12,861 bases of DNA from assembly GCA_046496945.1 (NCBI GenBank), contig JAWOGL010000115.1, positions 1 to 12,861 of the forward strand, read 5' to 3'. The notes beneath the pieces are model-generated. The model had not been told where the DNA came from. It searched no databases and worked only from the letters and a program-made list of their open reading frames with translations. A program made the position numbers and the translations under genes. The DNA comes from Desulfonatronovibrio sp046496945 (GTDB lineage Bacteria > Desulfobacterota > Desulfovibrionia > Desulfovibrionales > Desulfonatronovibrionaceae). How positions within the stretch are numbered: position 1 is the first letter of the stretch; each line of letters starts with the position of its first letter. Below are positions 1-5,896 of this stretch, one piece after another.

Positions 1-6
1 TAAGAA

Positions 7-24
7 TCCAAGCTGGGGCTTGGA
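7..24. repeat. Small palindrome (hairpin), likely intergenic repeat
   Basis: TCCAAGC (7-13) and GCTTGGA (18-24) are perfect complements around a TGGG loop. The alternative pairing CTGGGG (13-18) with CCCCAG (28-33) overlaps it, so the segment could switch between two hairpins. Palindromes of this style are commonly dispersed between genes in proteobacteria. The window edge hides whether it belongs to something larger. No T-tract follows, so it is not called a terminator. Confidence 0.45.
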
Positions 25-90
25 ATTCCCCAGGGGGGACAGTTGTTATTTCTCCTGCGCTTAGAGCGGGGAGCATAAAAAAAGATTTAC

Positions 91-117
91 CACAGAGAGC
101 ACTGAGTTCACAGAGAA
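91..117. repeat. Three tandem 9-mers (CACAGAGAG-like)
   Basis: Three consecutive 9-base units can be read directly: CACAGAGAG (91-99), CACTGAGTT (100-108) and CACAGAGAA (109-117). They share the pattern CAC.GAG... with no gap between units. Similar CACAGAG/CACGGAG nonamer strings occur as dispersed intergenic repeats in many bacteria (general knowledge, not checked here). No gene or RNA function is evident. Confidence 0.55.
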
Positions 118-199
118 ATAAAGAGCAAACTGGGTTAATAGACTAAAAAAATTGTAACTATTCAGCAAGATCGAATAAGAAGACCTGGACCCCGGATCC

Positions 200-232
200 G
201 TCATCCCGGACTCGATCCGGGACCGGGGTGAC
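200..232. repeat. GTCATCCCGGA-type palindromic repeat
   Basis: TCCCGGA (204-210) pairs with TCCGGGA (216-222) around CTCGA. A longer alternative pairs GTCATCCC (200-207) with GGGGTGAC (225-232), using one G-T pair. This is the familiar 'GTCATCCCGGACTCGATCCGGGA' class of intergenic palindrome. It lies inside the larger inverted-repeat element. Confidence 0.6.
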
Positions 233-262
233 GGTTAAAGCAGACAGTTGCCTTTTTCCGTC

Positions 263-282
263 ATTCCGGCGAAAGCCGGAAT
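263..282. repeat. ATTCCGGC-GAAA-GCCGGAAT palindromic repeat
   Basis: A perfect 8-bp stem, ATTCCGGC (263-270) with GCCGGAAT (275-282), is capped by GAAA, a GNRA-type tetraloop. It is preceded by CCGTC and followed by CCA, matching the widespread 'GTCATTCCGGCGAAAGCCGGAATCCA' intergenic repeat of proteobacteria. Such copies often produce false short proteins containing 'LDSGFRRNDG', which is exactly what the minus-strand frame here encodes. Confidence 0.65.
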
Positions 283-373
283 CCAATGTGGTTGAATGGA
301 CATATGGCGTATTTGGTGAATAGTTACAAAAAATTTTAACCCAGAAAAGCAAATGGCTGTTGTGATATGTTGT

Positions 374-401
374 TTGCATAGACGTTTTATTTCATTATGC
401 T
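374..401 (+). promoter_or_regulatory. Possible promoter for the TPP riboswitch-thi4 unit
   Basis: TTGCAT (374-379), a 16-bp spacer and TATGCT (396-401) give a weak sigma70-like pair. It would start transcription near 408, about 45 bases before the aptamer, which is a sensible place. The match to consensus is modest (3 of 6 at -35, 4 of 6 at -10), so this is only a candidate. Confidence 0.3.
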
Positions 402-452
402 TTTAAAGTAAGTTCTTTGAATTTGCCCTATCTCAGGGCAGGTAGAGTGAAT

Positions 453-537
453 CGCTGGGGGAGGTTTTTTCCTGAGATTCCGGTTATACCGGAAGACCCC
501 TGGAACCTGATCCGGTTAATACCGGCGTAGGGAAGCG
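453..537 (+). promoter_or_regulatory. TPP (THI-box) riboswitch aptamer
   Basis: The conserved THI-box blocks are visible in order: CTGAGA (472-477), ACCC and GGAACCTGATC (around 497-512), and GCGTAGGGAA (525-534). The outer helix can form from CGCT (453-456) with AGCG (534-537), and the variable arm is a TTCCGGT/ACCGGAA hairpin (478-494). It binds thiamine pyrophosphate and normally shuts down thiamine genes. It sits upstream of an intrinsic terminator and of thi4, so control is most likely by transcription termination. GCGG at the 3' edge of the aptamer (535-538) could pair with CCGC (559-562), which may be part of the switching helix; this is inference. Confidence 0.95.
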
Positions 538-586
538 GCACTGGTTAAAATTTTCTCCCCGCCTCTAGGGGAGGGATGTTATTGTC

Positions 587-622
587 AGGGCTGTTTTCCA
601 TCTGGAGAGCAGCCCTTTTTTT
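587..622 (+). terminator. Riboswitch-controlled intrinsic terminator
   Basis: AGGGCTG-TTTTCC (587-599) pairs with GGAGAG-CAGCCCT (604-616) through a 13-bp stem with two G-T pairs, a loop of ATCT and a run of seven T. It lies between the TPP aptamer and the thi4 ribosome binding site, so it is the natural OFF-state expression platform. A second hairpin, CTCCCC (555-560) with GGGGAG (568-573), lies between aptamer and terminator and may take part in switching. Confidence 0.85.
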
Positions 623-655
623 ATTGTAAACCTTAAATTATTAAAGGAGAAAAAA

Positions 656-1435
656 ATGGCACTGGACGAAATTGTGATTTCACGGGCGATAATCGAAACT
701 TACACCAGGAAGCTTCTGGATTGTCTGGAACTGGATGTGGCCATCTGCGGAGCCGGGCCGTCAGGCATGGTTGCCGCCTACTATCTGGCCAAAGCCGGGA
801 AAAAGACAGCGGTTTTTGAGCGTAAGCTGTCGGTTGGTGGCGGAATGTGGGGTGGAGGCATGATGTTCAACGAGATTGTCATTCAAAAAGAAGCAAAGCA
901 TATTCTGGACGAACTGGGAGTGAGATCAACAGAATACGCCGAAGGTTATTTTACCGCTGATTCAGTGGAAGCGGTCTGTACCATAGGCTCCAAAGCCTGC
1001 CAGGCCGGAGCGAAGTTTTTCAATCTGGTTTCAGTAGAAGACGTGATGATTCGTGAAAACAGGGTCACCGGACTGGTAATAAACTGGTCCGCGGTAGAAG
1101 CGGGCGGTCTGCATGTTGATCCTTTGACTGTAAAAACAAAGTATATGGTTGAGTCCACAGGACATCCTGTAGAGGTTATGCAGGTTATTCAGAGAAAGAT
1201 CGACGTCCGGCTGAATACACCCTCTGGCGGCCTGGAGGGGGAAAAATCCATGTGGGCAGAAAAAGCGGAACAAAGCACTATTGAGAATACCAGAGAGGCA
1301 TTCCCCGGAGTGTTTGTTTGCGGAATGTCGGCTAATGCCACTTTCGGCTCATTTCGTATGGGACCTATTTTCGGGGGGATGCTCATGTCCGGAAAAAAAG
1401 TAGCTGAGACCATAATCGAGCGTCTCAAGGACTGA
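656..1435 (+). CDS. thi4: Thiamine thiazole synthase, Thi4 family, sulfide-using type
   Basis: This cytoplasmic enzyme makes the ADP-thiazole precursor of the thiamine thiazole ring from NAD and glycine with a sulfur source. The 259-residue protein has a dinucleotide-binding GAGPSG motif (32-37), the GGGMWGGGMMF stretch (61-71), a TGH motif (168-170) and the C-terminal RMGPIFGGM segment (234-242), all typical of Thi4/ribulose-1,5-biphosphate synthetase proteins. In fungal and plant suicide enzymes a cysteine some eight residues after TGH donates its sulfur; here that position is Ile178 and no cysteine is nearby. This points to the iron-dependent, multiple-turnover type that uses free sulfide, known from archaea and anaerobes. 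The start is supported by AAAGGAG (643-649), six bases ahead. A TPP riboswitch lies directly upstream and a terminator directly downstream, so it is a single-gene unit. No other thiamine gene lies in the window. Confidence 0.95.
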   Translation: MALDEIVISRAIIETYTRKLLDCLELDVAICGAGPSGMVAAYYLAKAGKKTAVFERKLSVGGGMWGGGMMFNEIVIQKEAKHILDELGVRSTEYAEGYFTADSVEAVCTIGSKACQAGAKFFNLVSVEDVMIRENRVTGLVINWSAVEAGGLHVDPLTVKTKYMVESTGHPVEVMQVIQRKIDVRLNTPSGGLEGEKSMWAEKAEQSTIENTREAFPGVFVCGMSANATFGSFRMGPIFGGMLMSGKKVAETIIERLKD

Positions 1436-1486
1436 GACCGGCTTTTCCAGGTTATTACTTGACTATGGCATATTCTGACTTAATTA

Positions 1487-1528
1487 GATTCAATTCGGAA
1501 ATTCTTTTTTTCCGGATTGAATCTTTTT
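1487..1528 (+). terminator. Intrinsic terminator after thi4
   Basis: A 14-bp stem pairs GATTCAATTCGGAA (1487-1500) with TTCCGGATTGAATC (1510-1523), with one G-T pair and a 9-base loop, followed by TTTTT (1524-1528). It ends the thi4 transcript and separates it from the chaperone genes. Confidence 0.85.
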
Positions 1529-1649
1529 GTTTCCAGGCTTTTAGGTTATCTTGTGTTTTTAAGCTCAGAGTCACTATTGACCATTTTTTGATATTACCCG
1601 TCACCGTGCCTGGTTGCATGATAAATACTGAAAGGGGGATCACTTTACT

Positions 1650-2627
1650 ATGGAATACAAGGATTATTATAAAATCCTGGGAGTTAATAAAAAATCATCC
1701 AAGGAAGAGATTGCCAAAGCCTACAAAAAAATGGCTAAAAAGTATCATCCTGATCTTAATCCCAATGATCCCAAGGCAGAGGATAAGTTCAAGGAAGTAA
1801 CCGAAGCGTATGAGGTTCTCAAAGATGAAGAAAAGAGAAGGCTTTACGACTCCTTTGGTTCCGACTGGCAGCACGGACAGAATTTTCAGCCCCCGCCAGG
1901 ACATGAAGGCGCTCATTATGGATTTCAGGGTGATCAGCAGGGCGCTGGTTTTGATTTCAGTGATTTTTTTGAAAATATATTCGGCGGCGGTTTCAGTTCA
2001 TCAGGAAGAGGTTTCCAGAGATCTTCCAGGGGATTTCAGGGTGATCCCTTTTCCGGCGCGGGCTTTTCGCGAAAGGGACAGGATGCGGAAGCATCTCTGG
2101 AGCTTACACTGGAAGAAGCCTATAAAGGCGGGGTTAAGAGCATAACCCTGCAGGAACAGGTTATCGGGCCGGACAGAAGACCCACGGTTCAGGATAAAAC
2201 CCTGGAGGTAAATATCCCTCCGGGAATAAAGGACGGAAACAAGATCAGGCTCAGCGGCCAGGGTTCCGCAGGAATGGGATCTGGTTCGTCTGGAGATTTG
2301 TATCTAAAAGTTAAGATTTTGCCCCATCCTCTGTTTAAGCTGGATGGCAATAATATTATATATGATCTGGCTCTGGCTCCCTGGGAAGCAGCCCTTGGCA
2401 GCAAGATCAGAGTTCCCACTCTGGACGGTGATATTGAAATGAAAATCCCTGAAGGCATAAGCAGCGGACAGAAATTACGGATCAGAGGCAGGGGCATGGG
2501 CAGAGGATCAGCCAGGGGGGATCAATTGGTTAGGATTATGATCAAGGTCCCGGATAAATCCTCAAAAGAAGAAAGAAAGATCTGGGATGAGCTGTCCCGG
2601 GTATCGGAATTTAATCCCCGGGCCTAA
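1650..2627 (+). CDS. cbpA: DnaJ-class co-chaperone, CbpA type (no zinc finger)
   Basis: This J-protein would stimulate the ATPase of DnaK and deliver unfolded clients to it. The N-terminal J domain (about 1-70) carries the HPD motif at 33-35. A glycine/phenylalanine-rich linker follows (about 75-140), with repeated GF, GGG and RGFQ patches. The C-terminal substrate-binding beta domains (about 145-310) come next. There are no CXXCXGXG zinc-finger repeats, so this is the class B/CbpA form rather than classical DnaJ; 325 residues is slightly longer than E. coli CbpA. The start has an AGGGGG ribosome site (1633-1638) with an 11-base spacing, a little long. The next gene encodes CbpM, the specific CbpA modulator, which supports the assignment. 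No CIRCE element was found upstream. No dnaK lies in the window. Confidence 0.93.
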   Translation: MEYKDYYKILGVNKKSSKEEIAKAYKKMAKKYHPDLNPNDPKAEDKFKEVTEAYEVLKDEEKRRLYDSFGSDWQHGQNFQPPPGHEGAHYGFQGDQQGAGFDFSDFFENIFGGGFSSSGRGFQRSSRGFQGDPFSGAGFSRKGQDAEASLELTLEEAYKGGVKSITLQEQVIGPDRRPTVQDKTLEVNIPPGIKDGNKIRLSGQGSAGMGSGSSGDLYLKVKILPHPLFKLDGNNIIYDLALAPWEAALGSKIRVPTLDGDIEMKIPEGISSGQKLRIRGRGMGRGSARGDQLVRIMIKVPDKSSKEERKIWDELSRVSEFNPRA

Positions 2628-2728
2628 CAGATTCAACAGACTGATAAATAGAGAATTTTGATAAAAGACAGTCTGGGTATCACCGGAATTCAACGAGAAA
2701 AAAGCCAGTTAACCTGGAGGCTAAATAG

Positions 2729-3049
2729 ATGCAAAATCATGAAATTCAGAAAAAAAATGACGGTTTGCTCATAAAGTCAAACCTGCTTCACTGGACACAG
2801 TTTGTCCAGAGTACAGGAGTGTGTCCTTATCGTCTTTCTGAGCTGGTTGAAATGGGATGGGTGGAGGCAGTTCGAATCTCCAGCGATGATTATCATTTTC
2901 CTGAAAGAGAAATACTTAGAGTGCAAAAATTAATGCGCGTTTGCCGTGATTTTGAGCTGCCCACCATTGGGGGGACTATCATAGTGGATCTACTGGAAAG
3001 AATAGAAAATATGGAAAAAGAAATCGCTCAGCTCAGGAGTTTGATCTGA
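2729..3049 (+). CDS. cbpM: Chaperone modulator CbpM (MerR-like)
   Basis: CbpM binds the J domain of CbpA and inhibits its co-chaperone activity and DNA binding. The 106-residue protein has a MerR-like fold. A helix-turn-helix-like region (about 20-55, TGVCPYRLSELVEMGW) is followed by a phenylalanine/arginine-rich middle and a helical tail (about 85-106, LLERIENMEKEIAQLRSL) that looks like a short coiled coil. The order of these elements matches E. coli CbpM. The start has GGAGG (2716-2720) eight bases ahead. It lies about 100 bases after cbpA and 105 bases before clpB on the same strand with no terminator on either side, so co-transcription is likely. It was assigned by pattern plus neighbourhood; the family is divergent and a generic MerR-like regulator is the alternative. 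Confidence 0.85.
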   Translation: MQNHEIQKKNDGLLIKSNLLHWTQFVQSTGVCPYRLSELVEMGWVEAVRISSDDYHFPEREILRVQKLMRVCRDFELPTIGGTIIVDLLERIENMEKEIAQLRSLI

Positions 3050-3154
3050 ATGCCGGGTTTTCAATTCTGCCGGATTGATATTCCCTGATGCACCCTGAAT
3101 TTTGAAGTTTTCAGCTGACTTTGAATTTTAAAGAAATCAGATGCGGAGGATAAT

Positions 3155-5761
3155 ATGGATTTAAATAAATTTACCCAAAAATCACAGGAAGCCATGACTC
3201 TGGCTCAGGAGTGGGCTTTACGTCTGGGACACCAGCAGGTCGATACCGAACACCTGTTCAAGGCGCTTATGGAACAGGAAAACGGTCTGGCTTCAAAAGT
3301 GATTAAACACGCCGGATATAGTCCGGAGGCGGTCATTAAGAGTCTGGACGATAAGCTGTCCAAAATACCCAGGGTAAGTGGTCCTGGAACCCAGGCCGGT
3401 CAGATATATATAACTCAGAGACTCAACTCCCTGCTTTTAAAGTCCCAGGATCTGGCTAAAAGCATGCAGGACGAATACGTAAGCGTGGAACATATCCTTT
3501 TGACCCTTTTTGATGAGCCTCCTTCCACAGGCGCGGGCAAGGTGGTGCAGGAACTCAAACTGGATAAGAACAGGATACTGTCTTCCCTGACAGAAGTAAG
3601 GGGGAATCAGAGGGTGACTTCGGCAACCCCGGAAGATACTTATGACGCCCTGAAAAAATACGGCCGGGATCTGGTAGAGGAAGCAGCGCAGGGCAAGCTT
3701 GATCCGGTTATCGGACGGGACAGCGAAATAAGGCGCTGCGTGCGCATCCTGTCCAGGAGGACCAAAAACAATCCTGTTCTTATAGGTGAGGCAGGTGTGG
3801 GCAAAACCGCCATAGCCGAGGGTCTGGCCCAGCGGATACTTAACAAGGATGTGCCGGAAGGTCTGAAGGATAAGATTGTTTTTGCCCTGGATATGGGAGC
3901 TCTTATAGCTGGAGCAAAATACAGAGGTGAATTTGAAGAAAGACTCAAGGCGGTATTAAAAGAGATACAAAAGTCAGAAGGCAGGATACTTCTCTTTATA
4001 GATGAGATTCATACCATTGTGGGAGCTGGAAAAACCGAGGGCTCCATGGACGCGGGCAATCTGCTCAAGCCTATGCTGGCAAGAGGCGAGCTGCACTGCA
4101 TAGGCGCAACCACGATAGATGAATACAGAAAAAACATCGAAAAGGACCCTGCTCTGGAGCGCAGGTTTCAGCCGGTTATGGTTGAAGAGCCCAGCGTTAC
4201 CGATACTGTATCAATTCTGCGCGGCCTTAAAGAAAGGTTTGAAGTACATCACGGAGTACGGATAAGCGATACTTCTCTGGTATCCGCGGCCGTGCTTTCC
4301 CACAGATATATATCCGACAGGTTCCTACCGGATAAAGCCATAGACTTAATTGATGAATCAGCCGCCATGATCAGGAGTGAAATTGATTCTCTTCCTACAG
4401 AGCTGGATGAGATAAACAGGAAGATCATGCAGCTGGAAATTGAACAGGAAGCTTTGAAAAAGGAAAAAGACCAGGCTTCCAGGGAAAGGCTGGAACGGCT
4501 GGGCAGTGAACTGGCCGATCTTAAAGAAAATCAGAGCGCCCTTAAAACTCAGTGGGAAAAAGAAAAAGGATCGATTAACTCCTTGCGCAGTCTCAAAGAA
4601 GCCATTGAAAAAACCAAGTATGAAATAGAAAATGCGGAAAGGGCTTATGATCTGAATAAGGCAGCTGAACTGAGATACGGCAAGCTCAATCAGCTGGAAA
4701 AAGAGCTGGCTGAAAAAGAAGCTGACCTGACCGAGCACACGGAGGGCAAGTCTCTCTTAAAAGAAGAAGTCGGACCGGATGATATTGCCGAGATAGTGTC
4801 CAAGTGGACAGGCATCCCTGTGTCCAGACTCATGGAGGGGGAGCGGGAAAAATTACTGAAGCTTCCTGATATTCTGCATGAGCGGGTTATAGGTCAGGAT
4901 GAAGCGGTGGATGCTGTGGCTGATGCCGTAATTCGGGCCAGGTCCGGGCTCAAAGACCCCAACCGGCCAATTGGTTCCTTTCTTTTTCTTGGTCCAACCG
5001 GCGTGGGAAAGACGGAATTGACCAAGACACTGGCCAGGAATCTTTTTGATACCGAAGAAAACATGATCCGCCTGGACATGTCCGAATATATGGAAAAACA
5101 TACTGTGGCCCGGCTTATCGGTGCTCCTCCCGGATATATCGGATACGATGAAGGCGGTCAGCTTACGGAATCCGTCCGCCGCAAGCCTTACAGTGTGGTC
5201 CTCTTTGATGAAGTGGAAAAGGCTCACACAGATGTTTTTAATGTGCTTCTCCAGATTATGGATGACGGCCGGCTTACCGACAGCCACGGCCGGACTGTTG
5301 ATTTTAAAAACACCGTGATAATCATGACTTCCAACCTTGGCTCACAATTCCTGCTTGAAGGGATTTCCGCTGAAGGTCAACTAAGAGACGATGCCAGGGA
5401 TCAGGTTATGAAGACGGTCAAATCACACTTCAGACCGGAATTTTTGAACAGGATAGATGAAATAGTCCTGTTCAAGCCTCTGCTTGTTGAAGAGATTGAA
5501 AAAATTATTGAACTTTTGCTGGGGTATATTCAGGGCCGTTTGATGGACCGCAAAATAGAACTGGAACTTACCAAACAAGCCAGAAAATTTATTGCCAGGG
5601 AGGCTTACGACCCGGTTTACGGAGCCAGACCTTTGCGCAGGTATCTGCAGCATAATATTGAGACGCCTCTGGCCAAAGAGATCATATCCGGACGTTTGAT
5701 GGACGGACAAAAGGTGGTGGTTGACCTGGAAGACGGTCAGCTGAAAATTACTTCATCCTAA
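3155..5761 (+). CDS. clpB: ATP-dependent disaggregase ClpB
   Basis: ClpB is a hexameric AAA+ unfoldase that rescues aggregated proteins together with the DnaK system in the cytoplasm. At 868 residues it is full length. The Clp N domain (about 1-145) is followed by nucleotide-binding domain 1 with Walker A GEAGVGKT (211-218) and Walker B LLFIDE (279-284). A long coiled-coil middle domain rich in Glu, Lys and Leu (about 400-530) separates ClpB from ClpA/ClpC. Domain 2 has Walker A GPTGVGKT (613-620) and Walker B LFDE (683-686), then the FRPEFLNRIDE segment and a C-terminal domain. All four nucleotide-site motifs are intact. GGAGG (3145-3149) precedes the ATG by five bases. It follows cbpA and cbpM and is closed by a strong terminator. 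No heat-shock (CIRCE) operator is visible directly upstream. Confidence 0.98.
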   Translation: MDLNKFTQKSQEAMTLAQEWALRLGHQQVDTEHLFKALMEQENGLASKVIKHAGYSPEAVIKSLDDKLSKIPRVSGPGTQAGQIYITQRLNSLLLKSQDLAKSMQDEYVSVEHILLTLFDEPPSTGAGKVVQELKLDKNRILSSLTEVRGNQRVTSATPEDTYDALKKYGRDLVEEAAQGKLDPVIGRDSEIRRCVRILSRRTKNNPVLIGEAGVGKTAIAEGLAQRILNKDVPEGLKDKIVFALDMGALIAGAKYRGEFEERLKAVLKEIQKSEGRILLFIDEIHTIVGAGKTEGSMDAGNLLKPMLARGELHCIGATTIDEYRKNIEKDPALERRFQPVMVEEPSVTDTVSILRGLKERFEVHHGVRISDTSLVSAAVLSHRYISDRFLPDKAIDLIDESAAMIRSEIDSLPTELDEINRKIMQLEIEQEALKKEKDQASRERLERLGSELADLKENQSALKTQWEKEKGSINSLRSLKEAIEKTKYEIENAERAYDLNKAAELRYGKLNQLEKELAEKEADLTEHTEGKSLLKEEVGPDDIAEIVSKWTGIPVSRLMEGEREKLLKLPDILHERVIGQDEAVDAVADAVIRARSGLKDPNRPIGSFLFLGPTGVGKTELTKTLARNLFDTEENMIRLDMSEYMEKHTVARLIGAPPGYIGYDEGGQLTESVRRKPYSVVLFDEVEKAHTDVFNVLLQIMDDGRLTDSHGRTVDFKNTVIIMTSNLGSQFLLEGISAEGQLRDDARDQVMKTVKSHFRPEFLNRIDEIVLFKPLLVEEIEKIIELLLGYIQGRLMDRKIELELTKQARKFIAREAYDPVYGARPLRRYLQHNIETPLAKEIISGRLMDGQKVVVDLEDGQLKITSS

Positions 5762-5836
5762 GAAGGTGGGCTAATTTCCAAGTCTTCTTATGGGGATTTT
5801 TTCAACAAACTGATAAGCTCTGGACAAAACGCATTG

Positions 5837-5865
5837 AAAAAGGCAGGTAAATACCTGCCTTTTTT
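5837..5865 (+). terminator. Strong intrinsic terminator of the chaperone cluster
   Basis: AAAAAGGCAGGT (5837-5848) and ACCTGCCTTTTT (5853-5864) form a perfect 12-bp stem with a 4-base loop and a run of six T. Being A-rich on one side and T-rich on the other, it could also stop transcription on the opposite strand. It lies inside the longest reading frame of the following gene, which argues that the real start of that gene is further downstream. Confidence 0.9.
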
Positions 5866-5896
5866 GTGTGAAAAACCTGTAACCAGAGGAGTTGTC

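Larger units (their letters stand above)
130..344. repeat. MITE-like element with nested inverted repeats
   Basis: Outer arms CTGGGTTAA (130-138) and TTAACCCAG (336-344) are perfect complements. Inside them, inner arms TTGTAACTATTCA (152-164) and TGAATAGTTACAA (317-329) are also perfect complements over 13 bp. A-rich or A/T-run spacers lie between outer and inner arms on both sides. The element encloses two smaller palindromes and no real gene; the open frame on the minus strand is just repeat sequence read as protein. AGCAAA occurs immediately left (124-129) and again shortly right (348-353), which could be a target-site duplication but is short and not exactly abutting. A non-autonomous miniature transposable element, or two nested dispersed repeats, are both possible. 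No transposase is present. Confidence 0.5.

Noticed and set aside
158..379. 73-residue minus-strand open frame
   Set aside because: It translates the palindromic repeats (the telltale LDSGFRRNDG string) and the arms of the inverted-repeat element. No ribosome site and no protein-like composition.
1455..1643. Open frames on both strands between thi4 and cbpA
   Set aside because: They run through the thi4 terminator hairpin and, on the plus strand, overlap the cbpA start in another frame. No ribosome site or recognisable domain.
1524..1649. Heat-shock control (CIRCE or sigma32 promoter) before cbpA
   Set aside because: No TTAGCACTC-N9-GAGTGCTAA inverted repeat and no convincing heat-shock -35/-10 pair could be found by eye.
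2637..2675. CAGACTG / CAGTCTG inverted repeat between cbpA and cbpM
   Set aside because: The 7-bp stem has a 25-base loop and no T-tract, so it is neither a good terminator nor a clear operator; probably chance.
4853..5287. 144-residue minus-strand frame inside clpB
   Set aside because: It is antisense to the conserved second ATPase domain of clpB and is a by-product of its codon usage.
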